64,000 nucleotides of DNA from Sympetrum striolatum (Eukaryota; Arthropoda; Insecta; Odonata; Libellulidae): positions 38,000,216 through 38,064,215 of the forward strand of contig OX388352.1 of NCBI GenBank assembly GCA_947579665.1, read 5' to 3'. The notes under the pieces were generated by a model, which saw only the letters and a list, made by a program, of their open reading frames with translations, was not told the DNA's origin and searched no databases. A program made the translations under genes and the position numbers. Numbering within the stretch: position 1 is the first letter of the stretch; the number at the start of each line of letters is the position of its first letter. This document shows, piece after piece, positions 12,209-23,217 of this stretch.

Positions 12209-12430
12209 TTGACCAGCAGTGAGCTGACGCAAACCCAATCTTACGCATTGAGTGTTCAAAGAAAACAAAAATTCTCCATGAATTGGAATATTCAATTCAC
12301 ATTGCATGACCACGTAGTTGACAGGATAAGTCATGAGATTCATGCGATTCTATCACCAGAGGAAAAAATAAACTACATCGAAAAGGAAGCTAAAGAATTT
12401 AAGTCACAGTTCCGAAAAATCTGTGCGTAA
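12209..12430 (+). other. Unassigned 73-codon ORF inside the hAT-type element
   Basis: The frame starts at a TTG and contains a charged, helix-prone segment (SPEEKINYIEKEAKEFKSQF). I do not recognise a family. It could be a scrap of element-encoded protein or chance. No in-frame extension supports either. Confidence 0.12.
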
Positions 12431-13404
12431 CATACGCGCACAATACCTTTCAGCTGACTGATTTGCTTCCAAAATGGTACATTATTAATAATATCATCGG
12501 AAATTAATTTTTACTGGTATTTTGTATTGCTCCAATAAGTTTTCAAATTTATACGGAAATTCGGTTATCGAATAATTGTCGCAAATATACATCAAATTAA
12601 GAGGTAATAAATAAATAAATTCAGTATATTTTCTATCATCTCGAATAATGAAGAGTCTACTGTGCAAACTCTTAATCGTCCAGAATGCTTACTAAAGAAA
12701 CCAGTACCTTTGCAATTGTCGCTAAGCTTATCTTGAGATGTGCCTTCCGATAATAGCCCTAAAATAAGTCAATACTAATTTATGCATCTAATAATGGTCA
12801 TTTAAAAATTAAACCACATAGCCATTAACTTACGTTTTTCCGATATAGGTGTCAAGGTATTAGCGGACTGTGAAAAGAATTCTCGGAAGACCATCTGTAC
12901 CTTATGAAATCTAAACTAAACTCTCCTTCCAACTGTTCACTGTCAATTTCTCAAATATACTACTCACGAGCCTAGCTTTGCATTCACAACCTTAAATCAG
13001 TAACATGCAGAAGATCTAATTTAGCGTTTTATCAATCTGTTTGTCTCTCAAACGTAATATTAATCTCTGTTTTGAGGGTGTAAGTTTCGAATTACTTCTC
13101 GAATGTTCCCTTGTATTTTAGCGAGGAGTAAACAAATCAGCAATTTCGAATTTTTCTCATGGGAATCTAATCTAATGGTGTGAGTCATCTTACTAAAGGA
13201 TAGGCTTAAGAAGTGATCGCTTTGTACATTGTGTACGAAACGCCAGTATTGAAGCGTCCCATTGATATCGATGCCTGCTATAGGCCTGCTCTGCTACCGA
13301 AAACAACGCCTTAACTGAAATCGGAGCCATATTTACGAGCATGCAAAGCATTCTCTGTATTTATCACACAACATATGACTAGCAGTGTATCTCAAAGACT
13401 TGCG

Positions 13405-13520
13405 TGGTGATTGGGGTTTTGTATTCTTCAGCAGAAAAAAAGCACAGAACTAGTCATAAGACTTGACTCTTGGGGGGAGTTTGAACCCAAAAAACCCCCC
13501 CTCGCTGCGCCACTAAATTC
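13405..13520 (+). repeat. Internal duplicate of the hAT right terminus
   Basis: The stretch GACTCTTGGGGGGAGTTTGA followed by ACCCAAAAAACCCCCCTCGC and TGCGCCACT closely matches the outer right end at 15760-15806. Orientation is the same. The 8 bp that follow (AATTCAGG) do not match the flank at 10821, so this end does not pair with the left end at 10829. A partner left end was not found. Confidence 0.55.
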
Positions 13521-13859
13521 AGGTAAAGTATATTTGCTGAAGATACAAGCGGTGTCATGCAACCCCCTTGTTACTCGGGCCGATCCGACAAGGCCAAGAA
13601 AAAGTTATTTTATCAATTCATTCCTTACGCGAATGATACGCTATAAAAACCGAGTAAAATAGTAGTTCGGGCAACTGGTGTACAGCTAGGAAAATCATAC
13701 TTTGTAGGCATTGTTAACTTCTTCGAAACAAAATTCCAAGTGCACGTAAACGGCGTTACGATAAGGAAAGCGATACTTAACTTTAAAAATTCTTAATAAT
13801 GTTAAATTTCTAATATTTGCAGCGAACAATATAATAAGATGTAACATAGAATATGAAGA

Positions 13860-15712
13860 AACTCTAGAGCTGAGATGCCCAAAGGAGTTTGTTGCTCAAA
13901 ATCCACTTATTTCTTTTGAAATCAAACTACTTTTACGTTTTATCGTTTTCTGTCGTTAAATTCTTTTTAAGGCGTGAATTCAAGTTTATCAGTTTAATAT
14001 ATGATTTAATTCAATCAAATTATTAATCTTAGGCTGAGAGATTTGAGCGCTACCGGGTTGGAAAAGTTAGGATAATAAGACTAATAATAATTTTCCACGT
14101 CCAGCGAGAATGACACATAACTTGTTATATTGTAAACAGAATTCTCTATATATCCATTGTCCATCCCAGATTGAGAATTATAGGAGAAGAATGCCTTAAT
14201 AAAATTTTGATTCGCTCAAAAGAAAACCAACGTGAACTATTTTACAATCGTAAAAGTATCATTGTGAGATGATGGTTTGTCGCATATTAAAACCATTATT
14301 CTGATCTCACAAGGTCAACCTCGTCCAAAACGTCGCAGCGTTGTATTTTGGGACACAAAATTAGTCATCGCGGTGCGGAAGCGCAGGATCCGAGGAGTAT
14401 AAATAGGCAATCTTTGACCCCCTTTTATCGGTTGGTCCGGAGTCTCAAAAGCATGTAAACATCGCCTCTGAACTTATCAAGAAAGAACTTCATCACTGTA
14501 AATCTGTACCATCTGTAAGCAAGCGGCAACTGCTATGAGACGACTAAGACCAATCTTTTGCAATTTTTTAATCATGGGATGACGTTTAATATATTACGAT
14601 GCGTTCGGAGTTTTCAATATACATGAAAATAATCTTCATTCATTATTTTCTAATGGCAGAGCCCCTAAAATTGTTTAATCCATATTCCATTACAAAAAGT
14701 TGAAAGAGTTACTATACACATCAAACTAAACACATATACTATACACAGTTACTATATACATAAAATCGAAATTTTAAGTAAGTGAGTGTTTTTGGGTTTG
14801 TCTTAGAATGGAGACCATACCGTTCGACCGTTTTGCTCATTTTAATACACTAAAACCTCATTACGAGCATTATCGCATGCAGGTATAATTTATTTTGCAA
14901 AATTAAATTACAGAAAATAGTCGCAAGTTAACGAGACAGACACTCACTGAAAAAAGAAAATTGAATGAAGATTCTTATTTTAATTTTATCTAATATCGGT
15001 AAAATGTACGAAAATTTTGTGAAAATTCGAGGTTGTAATTAACTCATCCCCTTGACGACTGATTCCATCTTTGAAATGGAGCTCAAGTGTTATCCCGTAA
15101 AAATACTCGAGGAATTTAGGGACCTTAAAGCTAATGATTAAAGGGGACGGTATATTACATTGATAACGAGAACTTTTCTGCAAGAAGGTAATCAGCAATT
15201 GAAGGTACGTAATTACAGTCAGAAAGGATGGATTACCAGTTCGATTTCTTGTATAGTACATAGCAGAAAGCAGGTTTGTGTGTTTGTATGAGTGTTTGAT
15301 AGAAAGAGCGTTTATCATAATGTATAACACAAAATATCTCTGTGTGCGGCATCTTCCGGAATATGAAATGAAAAAATTAGCGCATTACATGTAAATGGTT
15401 GGTCAACACTGATGTATTTGAAGAGAAAATTCTCAAAAAGCAGTTGATCGCTGGTTCCATGGAGAGTCCCGGTTCCGAAAATCGGCCGAGAGCTGTGATA
15501 TTTGAGCATGCACATGTAATGAAGAGAAGAGAATTATCGCGTATTACGCAGAGAATATCACTACTCCTCGATAGGAAGGTAACCTCTGAATACGCTTAGA
15601 GCTGCATCTATAGAGCGACCGGAAATACGTCCTCACTTATTTTTCGCGGAATCGAGTCATGTAAAACAAGTTGCATATTCGTAAATTGTACGGGTGTTTT
15701 TTTCTTCTCCAG
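13860..15712 (+). repeat. 1.85-kb segment, copy 1 of an inverted pair
   Basis: This segment lies within the hAT-type element and reappears in reverse at 58588-61062. The copies align from the ACTCTAG..GCTGAGAT block at about 13860 to the TGTTTTTTTCTTCTCC block at about 15712. Overlapping ORFs of 66-114 codons are open in both copies, on both strands. Residue differences between copies fall mostly at non-synonymous sites (for example P/S, I/F, K/T and H/Y in the 91-residue shared frame). That argues against protein-level constraint. It is best read as a non-coding portion of a repeated transposon. Confidence 0.75.
14398..14405 (+). promoter_or_regulatory. TATA-box-like motif conserved in both copies of the 1.85-kb segment
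   Basis: TATAAATA sits directly downstream of a GC-richer block (GCGGTGCGGAAGCGCAGGAT and onward). The same block and TATA are preserved base for base in the inverted copy near 60530-60570. No TCAGT-type initiator is obvious 30 bp downstream. It may be the promoter of the parent transposon. Confidence 0.35.
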
Positions 15713-15898
15713 GCTTGAATTGAATTGATTGAAATTGAATCTTCTCATTGGGCTTGAATCTTGGGGGGGGATTGAACCCCTAAAACCCCCCCTCGCTGTG
15801 CCCCTGCCTGATAGATCATCCAAAATAATAAGTTGCGCGAGATATGATATTAATGAATCTTGAATATTACCATACAGACAGGTTTATTGCACTTGGTG

Positions 15899-16170
15899 TT
15901 TTCTATTTTCACCTACATCATGCGTAATATATAATATAAAAAGTTCCCGCAAAATGATAAAAGAAACTCAGCTTCGGATCCTGAATGTTTTTTTTTGTAA
16001 ACTATCATGAATCGGTCACCGTTTTCACCAATTACCTTTACGTCTTTGAGAACTGGTTTTATCGTGCCATAGATGATTGCCGGGCCATCTGATTTACACG
16101 CTGCATGACTCTTCGCCATTTTCAACCAGGCTCTTCTATGAATCTTTCCCCATACCTATGAAAAGAATAA
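15899..16170 (-). other. Candidate exon: unidentified ORF of about 85 codons
   Basis: Read on the minus strand, the frame runs from about 16169 (VWGKIHRRAWLKMAKSHAAC) through DGPAIIYGTIKPVLKDVKV and IGENGDRFMIVYKKKHSG to a stop at about 15913-15915. It is open without an in-frame ATG upstream of the MAKSHAAC methionine. Just 5' of it is a pyrimidine-rich tract ending in TTTTCATAG, a plausible 3' splice site. The composition (charged and aromatic mix) is unlike the poly-hydrophobic chance frames elsewhere. A TATA/initiator pair lies about 400 bp upstream on the same strand. I do not recognise the family. It may be a decayed gene, a transposon-encoded piece or chance. Joining it to the promoter-proximal ATG with the simplest splice does not keep the frame. 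Confidence 0.25.
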
Positions 16171-16549
16171 TTATGATTAAAGAGGAAATCAGCTGTAGCA
16201 AATGTATCCAAGTTGGATAATTTTGTGCGAGTAAAAATAGAGTCAATTAATTATATACCTACCACTCCCTCAGGTTTTATAAAAAGGAAAAGAAACGGAA
16301 ACAACGTAAAGAATTTTAGCCTCATTTCATTCGCATCATCTATCCCACAGATACACCACTCGCTTCATACTTAGATAACATGAATCTACAATTTATTTAC
16401 TGTTGACGAAACGAAGAAAACTCCTCGGACTTAAAAACTTCATAAAATAAAGATGATTATAATTTAATAATGCAAAGATATCACTTAAACGGGTACCTGT
16501 TGATGTTTGCTGAAGCAGCATCGCTATACCGTAGCTCGCAGATCTGATT

Positions 16550-16585
16550 ACTGAGCGTCCTCCGACCCGCTTCCGGAGATTTATA
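16550..16585 (-). promoter_or_regulatory. Candidate TATA plus arthropod initiator
   Basis: On the minus strand TATAAA occupies 16585-16580 and TCAGT, the arthropod Inr consensus, occupies 16554-16550. That puts the first T of the TATA box 33 bp before the presumed +1 A at 16552. The intervening sequence is GC-rich for this window. Downstream an ATG is followed by ATCAACAGGTACCC, which contains a possible 5' splice site. It could be a real core promoter or chance. Confidence 0.35.
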
Positions 16586-16620
16586 GTGTATGGCCCACAA
16601 ATAGATTGTGTGCGCATGTG

Positions 16621-18380
16621 CAGAATACCAGCGGAATCTCTCGGTAATGTCGAATATTCAAAATGTTATGATCATACGCAACGAACAAGGCAGTGATATG
16701 GGGAGACGGATAGAGTCACTGCAATGGTTGAAGAACTTGGTTGGTAAAATCAGAATCTAGACGTAAAACAAAAAGATAAGTGGATTTTGTACTAATCTCA
16801 AGGAAGAACGGAATTAGAAAAAGGCTGACGGGGCCGGAAACTTTAACCCTTTCCTCGATAAAAAGAAAACTGTTACCGGAAAGCCTTCATCAAAAGAATT
16901 AAACAAACGGCTCAGGGAACTGAATTACCTCGGGTGAAACGACCACAAACATAAAGTCGCTACTCTCAAACGGAGAACAGATGTTTGTTAGTGTACATTT
17001 CTACGTCGGGAAATAGAAGAATGAAACAATTTACCCGGAGATGTTTTCGATCCTTCTCCCCCTTCTTTCAACGTATTTATTAATAGAATTAAAAGGGTAT
17101 CGTGATTTCATTGTGATACTGTTGCAAATTAAGAAATATTGTAATATTCCTGTCAATTTTGTAATTTCGTAACTTGTAATTATGTGGAAGACGTACCGCC
17201 GTGAAGAGGTTTTGGCAGCATTAAAGTTTACTTATACAAGATTATTGATTGATGTGGTACATTATTTGTAACTTAAACGCCTTCTGATATGCAGTAACAT
17301 CATTAACTCTAATAGATGAAACTAAATAGATTATAAAGTTAGGCCTACATGCCAAACTTTGTTGAAGGTTTTTTTGTAATAAAAAAATAACAAGTTCGCT
17401 TTTCCTGCCTTTGAATATTCCATCGGAAAATTTTCTGACTAGTCTAAATATTTTGTGTGATGTGAATTAATGATTGTGGAATTTCATTTGTTCATTAAAT
17501 CAGGTATTTTGGTGGAAGGATTGATTATTTTTCAATATGATCTGCTGCAAGAATTCTAGATAGTGATAAAAGAAGAGTACATAGAGGCCTATTATTAGAA
17601 ATATTCACTGAACGTATGCCTGTCTTTTATGAGAGATGATACCTCATTGATAATCCTTTGGAAAATAAACTAATTTTAAAGAAGCGCCAAATAAATCATT
17701 CATTTTAGACATATACATGGGAACTTTTGCTGCCAGTTTCAAAACTTTGTTGGAGATTTCGTCGTGGCCCGGTATCTTCTCTGCTTTGAATTTCTATAAT
17801 TTTAACAATTTCACAGGGATTCGTTGCAAATCTTTCGCTATCAGTCAGACTAGGGATAATATCGTTCAAAAAAAAATTTCGGCGCTATGGGCGATTCCAC
17901 TGTCTTAAATTATGTTACTTTGGTATCTTGCAAAAATGCTGCCCTTAGTTGCACCAGAAAATATTAGGGTAACATCAGATTTAACTGCTTGAAATTTAAT
18001 ATTGTTATTTTATAATATTTTTATTCTCTACAGATATAATTGGATCCCTGAATGAGGTTGCGGATAAAACATTTTCTCTTTCTGAATGTTTGAAATTTAT
18101 GATTTCACTGGAAATTTTCATATTTAAGTGTTTTAATAGTAGGCCGCGAATTGCATTTTTTATTTAAAGATGGTCTTGAAGCCCTTTTTCGAATAGAGAC
18201 TAATTCATTTCAGAAATTAGGTTGAACTGTAGAGGAAAATTGATTGCTTTATAATTGGTAGCGTTACATTTATACTACCAGCATAATTCCATTTAGTAGT
18301 TCTAAGCGGATGTCTATGTTCTCAATAGTTAGGCGTTTGCTTAATTTTCAGAGATTGCAGACTTAATTAATTACATAAGC
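16621..18380. other. Non-coding stretch, nothing recognised
   Basis: AT-rich sequence without a supported gene or repeat. Confidence 0.5.
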
Positions 18381-18531
18381 GGTGAATTTATTCCATACGA
18401 TGAACTTTAAAATTTTGGTGGCACTACGAAAATTGGTTTTTCCAAAAATAGGTATTAAAACAATGAGCAATCCTCCACCTTCTTTCCAAAATTCCCATCC
18501 AACACCATTCAAAATCCAACCCTATCCTCTC

Positions 18532-18699
18532 CCGGCAGTTACAAGGTACAAGAACCTCAGCACTGAGCAGAAGGAGATGAGGATGCTGTAGTCTGGCGAC
18601 AACATCGCCGCTGTGTATGCTGACCCTACCCTTCTGGACAAACTGATCACACGTGATGAAACAGCAAAACGAAGAACCTCACGCTGGAATGCTGCTCAA
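18532..18699 (+). pseudogene. mariner-type transposase remnant
   Basis: The frame reads RYKNLSTEQKEMRML, a stop, then GDNIAAVYADPTLLDKLITR, DETAKRRTSRWNAAQ. This matches the mariner/Tc1 catalytic-core region order: LT.EQK..R, then DP..L...ITGDE, then the S.W stretch. In this lineage the D of the (T/R)GDE or RDE motif is a metal-binding catalytic residue. The usual W..YDPE.K.QS segment after GDE is deleted and a stop interrupts the frame, so it is inactive. The N-terminal helix-turn-helix and the third catalytic residue are absent. It abuts an RNase H-like fragment. Confidence 0.6.
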
Positions 18700-18701
18700 A
18701 C

Positions 18702-19016
18702 TGGCATTCTTCTCCTTTGTACAGGATCGTATATCCTCTTATGGAAGCCATTGCGGCCATATTGGCTCTAGTTTATGTTTTAGATACTGTTAATCTAATT
18801 TATACTCCATGTCATCTTAAGATGTACGTGGACAACATGACCGCAATGTACTCCCTTCGGAAAGGCTGTGGTGAGATATTTAAGTATTATTTTGTAAGAC
18901 AACTGTATCTGTACACCTTAATAAAAAACAATGGTAATTTAGTGAGCTGGGACTACGTGCCCTCCGAGGCCAACCCGGCAGACGGCCCCTCCCAGGAGGC
19001 TTTACTATTCTCTTAA
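18702..19016 (+). pseudogene. Retroelement RNase H-like fragment
   Basis: The frame contains PLMEAIAAILAL, then HLKMYVDNMTAMYSLRKG, then WDYVPSEANPADGPSQ and stops at 19014-19016. Glu in ..MEA.., Asp in YVDN.TA and Asp in NPAD(G)PS(R) occupy the positions of the RNase H catalytic acidic residues in tyrosine-recombinase (DIRS/Ngaro-like) and some LTR retroelements. In those elements RNase H degrades the RNA strand of the hybrid. The first catalytic Asp and the reverse transcriptase are missing upstream, where a mariner scrap begins instead. There is no ATG start (it opens at a TTG). The superfamily is inferred from the VDN.TA and VPSE.NPADGPS wording and could be another retroelement clade. 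Confidence 0.5.
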
Positions 19017-19019
19017 TCC

Positions 19020-19974
19020 TGGCGCAGCCATCTTGGCCTAGCCTGACTATAGAGAGGAGGGTACCTCTCGGGAGAGTGTCTGTTACCTGGGGAAGCTAAG
19101 GAGAGTACGTAGTTCCATAATATACATGCGTCAACTTACACTGTCATAGCAATAAAAGGCCAGCACCGACAGGCAGATAATTGCACAGCTTTACCCACAA
19201 TATATGGTGCTATGTACTTCCGGAATTTTAATTTCTCCTACTCGACGTTTTTGATGGAAAAAATTGGTTCGGGAACTTTTTGAATGCACCCCGTGGGCAG
19301 TGTACAGCCCTCGCGCAGGTCAAGGCGCATTAGCAGAATGCCGCCTGGGAAGTTCGATATTGACGTATATATTTGGCTTTCCCTAGGTTTTTCAACTCGA
19401 AGGCAGGCAATTTTATTCTGAAGTAGATATTTTCCTCACAATTTCTTTCGGCGTCTTTTCAGCCGTGTCATGTCTTGGAAAAATTAAAACATGATAAACA
19501 TCTGCAAATAGCTTCAGTCAAGAGACTATACTAAATTATGGGTGAACACATTTTATGGCACATGCTCGGTCAAGCGCCAACCATAGGCTCTGCCACCACG
19601 TTTTAAGGGAACTAAGTTTCTACCCAAATGCGCATCATTTTTTTCCAAATTAAGGCTGTTTTTGTTCGCAGATTCCTACATATCTGGATAAATGTTAGCG
19701 TTGCGTTGAATTATAGATTACAGTTGACGTCGAGTAAGATGGTAGTTATGGTGGGTTTTCCATTAACCAAAGTGTTACTTGCGTAAAGGTTGTCTGGGAT
19801 AATTTTTATTACACACACAAGAACTCTGAAGCACCTAGTATTTAGTAAATTGTTAAGTTAAGTACATCTAAAGTTTGTAAAGCAATCGCTTTCAATGCTT
19901 TAACCCATATGCTGGATTTGTTTTCACTTTGGCGAATTTCTTTTGTTTTTTACCCCGTACCGTAAACTATTGAT
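19020..19974. other. Non-coding stretch, nothing recognised
   Basis: Possibly further non-coding sequence of the retroelement upstream, but nothing diagnostic was seen. Confidence 0.4.
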
Positions 19975-19980
19975 TTCCTA

Positions 19981-20042
19981 TTATCAATAACAACATTTAT
20001 TGATTATACTTCAGCAGCTAGACACAGGTCTGGTGGCAGCGT
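19981..20042 (-). repeat. 3'-end scrap of a non-LTR retrotransposon
   Basis: On the minus strand the block GCTGCCACCAGACCTGTGTC then TAGCTGC..AATCAATAAATG resembles the 3' end at 39345-39399 (GCTGCCACCAGACTGGTGTC then TAACTGCGG..AATAAATAAATAA). Only the tail region is visible. Confidence 0.45.
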
Positions 20043-20059
20043 AATCATTTCGAATTCTA

Positions 20060-20930
20060 CTGCTTGATTTTGCTGATTTAAATCCTGGAATCATAATACA
20101 TTATTTATTCACGAGTACGTATATTTATTCAAAAATTAATCTCCAGCAGGAACGTTACTAAAATAAAGCCTACTCTGGGAATCCAATTCCATTCTGTATT
20201 CATTGTAAAGACATTCCGCTGCGAGGTAAAGCTTCAACGTTCAATTCTCTCGAAAAACCCATCTACCGGTCTCTCGCCAATTAGTGAATGACGACATTCC
20301 CATGTTTTGTTCCTGTGGCTCATCCCTAGATTTATTGATCCGGTATGTAATAAGTGAGCTTTTGCGCTCTTCATCCCAGGAATCGGAAAGAGAAGGAAGG
20401 GATAGATCCCAGCCATGAAATTACGGTTAACGCACATAATAGGCTAACAGAGCAATTAATCAGACGTTTTCATTCTAATAATTGGAAAAAAGTGGAAAAA
20501 AGCATGACTTTAAGTACAAAAATCCCAAATTTAAAATAAATTTTCGCATTGACCGTATTCATATTTTCACATTTTTGCGGTTTTCAGGCTATGATTGATT
20601 CTGCAAAGCAGCTGATTTATGACAAATAATAATTGGTCGTTCGAAGGTAACGAACATCTATGATCCTCGCAGTGTTCTTCTATGCATAGATACACAATGT
20701 AGCGGTATAATATAGAAAACATCTGATGTGGCCAGCACATGACCCTCTCCATATATAATACGTAAATATTTATCAACGACAGTATTTTCGATCTCTATAT
20801 TCCATCTAAACTTGGAATATGAGTGATTAATTTATATCATATTATCTTTTACGTCACAAACATTATAAATAATATTTTTTGGGAAATGTTCGAAAAAAAC
20901 GATGAAATTGGCCTTTAGCCCACAGCGCCC
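20060..20930. other. Non-coding stretch with a short possible family X scrap
   Basis: CTAGATTTATTGAT at about 20328 resembles the core of repeat family X (see 46165), but the match is too short to call. Nothing else was recognised. Confidence 0.35.
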
Positions 20931-20937
20931 AGAGCGG

Positions 20938-21434
20938 CCACAAAGTACATAATCAGCAACTTTCGGTTTATCAATATTTCATGAATAACTCGTAAACCAT
21001 CAGTTATAAAAAAATATGTTTCATTCAAAAGTTATTTTAAATTACTTTTTCTAAAACTTTTATGAAAATAGTATATACCTAAATATCAGATTAATGGAGA
21101 TATTTTGCAAAAACGGAAATTAGCTTCGAAGAATAAAGCTCAACTTACGGTCAATCGATTTACTTCAAAACCTAATTAACTCTAACGACACCAACCAAAG
21201 TGCTATGTATGAAATTTGGTGTTGATACAACAAACAGTTTTCATGTTAGAGCGCCCACAAAGTACAACGCCAGCAACTTCCGGTTTATCAGTATTTCACA
21301 AATAATTCCTAAACAACCATTGATACAAAAATGTAATGCATACAATAGTTATAGTAAATTACATTTTCTTAAACTTTTATTCATAATAGTATATACCTAA
21401 AAATCACATTTATGGAGATATTTTGCAAAATGGG
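20938..21434. repeat. Two direct repeats of about 180 bp, offset 316 bp
   Basis: Unit 1 is 20938-21120 and unit 2 is 21254-21434. Shared landmarks in order are CCACAAAGTAC, CAGCAACTT, CGGTTTATCA, TATTTCA, AATTAC-type blocks, TAGTATATACCTAAA and ATGGAGATATTTTGCAAAA. Similarity may continue upstream (ATGAAATT at 20902 and 21209), so the true unit may be a 316-bp tandem. No coding potential. Confidence 0.7.
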
Positions 21435-21439
21435 GACGT

Positions 21440-23070
21440 ATATGGAGAAAGTAAAATAAGATAATGATTTGATAGCATGGATTATTATTTATAATCAGCA
21501 ATAACTCCGAACTGATAAGAACAGTTTTTGCAATTTGGAAACTATATTGGTCTGCTTCTTCGCCGAACACAGGTTCAACGAAGTTAAACCAGCAGAAAAC
21601 TTAAAAACCGTACCAAGTAATTCCTAACGATCATCGAACTCTGCAAATTAAGTACTTTGAAGTACCATTCTAATAATGAATATCTTGTCTCCGATAACCG
21701 GATTGACAAAAATAAGGCTTCAAATCCCTTCAAAAAGAGAAGAACTGAGTATAGGAAAAAATATTCGAGAAATTTTCAAACAGTAATTCCAACTCTCAGC
21801 GAACGCGATTTCCTCAGCCAGACGACAAAAAGAATTCGCAAGATTATAGGGAGATCTGATGACCTTTAATGGTCTATTTTTCCGTATAGTATAAGGGGCG
21901 CTAATATGAAAATTATTTAGGTAGTTTAGTGTTTCACACCCCCTGCCATACGCCTTGGTGCTGCTCGCTGGGTACTTATGTAAATAGCATATTGGCTAGA
22001 AACTTTCCAAGAAAAAAAGCGTATACTTTCAGAAAACGTTTTCACGTAGATTTGTGTACACATAACTGTTTCTGTGGAATTATTAATATGAAAAACAGAT
22101 CCGTCGCGTTATATCTGATGTATGAACAGTATTGATTCAACTCAGCGGAGTAAGAAGGGTGTCATAGGCGATAGACATGAGAAACAGCGTGTATAGGGGC
22201 CACAATGTCTCTTCGAGCGATTACGTCGCCAACGAACGCATAAGCTTCTAGACGACCTCTTATCATAGCCATACGGAAACCGTTCTTGCGTTACTAATCA
22301 AGTGGGTCCATTTAGCATGCTAAACATTTCAATAAGTATGAGTCAATAAAGCCCAACAAATGTAAGTTGCATAAATTGACCTAATGTGGGGGGATAACTA
22401 TCTGAAAATTCATTTCATGATTAATCATTAGACTGGTACATCCATACTCACTCATTCATTATTTTTCAGAGTTAATATGTAGCGCTAAGATCTCAGTGCA
22501 TTCAAAATTTGTTTGACAAGTATGAAGCGTTAGCTGCCATTTTCATTTCTTCTGATACGTGGTCAAATCAATAAAGACAGAATAAATTATTCACATCACA
22601 TATGAGGGTACGGTATTGGTACGGCACTTAGTGATATAAGCACTTCTCACCTGATTGGTAGACAGAGTTTAATGTGCGCGTGCGCAATCGTCTGTGCACA
22701 GGACCCTTCTAGGTAAAATGGAGTCAGTTCTTGATGATCAGTTGAAGTTTTGCAACCTTCAGGAGAGCACCTATTTGGAGGTGTAACGCATATTCTAGTA
22801 GGTATCAGCAGACAATGTTCCGCCAAAAATTTAACGCACAGCAAAGTTTCAAAGCGTCAAAGAGATCAACAATAAAAAAGGCGGTTAAGCCACCACAGTT
22901 AACGAGACCATAAATGTTCAAGGTAGACAAATAACAGTGAAAAGGTACCAGAGTGGTACGGTTGCTGCAGATTTTTCATAGCACTGTAAATACTATTTTT
23001 CCCTGTATCAAGTCTATGAGACACGTCTGTGCCATAATAGGTCATTAGATTGATTACGTTTGAGCAATAA
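21440..23070. other. Non-coding stretch, nothing recognised
   Basis: Several short ORFs (for example 21657-21869 and 21929-22135, each about 70 codons) lack recognisable motifs. Part of 22640-23070 may be 5' mariner relic, but it is too decayed to call. Confidence 0.4.
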
Positions 23071-23073
23071 ATA

Positions 23074-23217
23074 ATGAAATATGATCTTTTATGGGAGCTT
23101 CAGCGTCTGGACGCAGATAATGTCAATACATGGCTGAATTCCATCCTTACAGGGGATGAGAGTTGGCTTCACTACTGCGATACCGAACCCGGCTTGGTCC
23201 GTCAACAGTTGTCATGA
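23074..23217 (+). pseudogene. mariner-type transposase fragment
   Basis: The frame MKYDLLWELQRLDADNVNTW, LNSILTGDESWLHYCDTEPG ends at a TGA (23215-23217). TGDE.W..(Y/H)(C)D.E is the signature around a catalytic aspartate of mariner-family transposases, which cut and paste DNA flanked by TA duplications. The following W.....P stretch is lost and the frame breaks immediately after. The N-terminal DNA-binding part and inverted termini were not found. It differs in residues from the mariner scrap at 18532, so it is a separate insertion. Confidence 0.6.

Larger units (their letters stand above)
10821..15814. mobile_element. hAT-type DNA transposon, 4978 bp, with perfect 8-bp target duplication
   Basis: CCTGATAG occurs at 10821-10828 and again at 15807-15814, immediately outside two inverted ends. 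The left end is CAGTGGCGCAGCCAGG (10829) and the right end, read from the other strand, is CAGGGGCACAGCGAGG (ending 15806). Thirteen of 16 terminal bases agree. An 8-bp duplication with CAG-starting ends is the signature of hAT transposons. I found no hAT transposase, BED zinc finger or dimerisation motif in the interior, so it looks non-autonomous or internally replaced. A second copy of the right terminus lies inside at about 13470-13519, which points to a nested or duplicated unit. The interior 13860-15712 has another copy, inverted, at 58588-61062. Confidence 0.7.

Noticed and set aside
10829..13520. Pairing the left hAT end with the internal right end as a 2.7-kb element
   Set aside because: The 8 bp outside 13520 do not match CCTGATAG, whereas those outside 15806 match exactly.
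14986..15599. Overlapping ORFs of 66-114 codons conserved in two copies (also at 58699-59316)
   Set aside because: Open on both strands, and differences between copies are mostly amino-acid changing, so they reflect copying of DNA rather than protein constraint.
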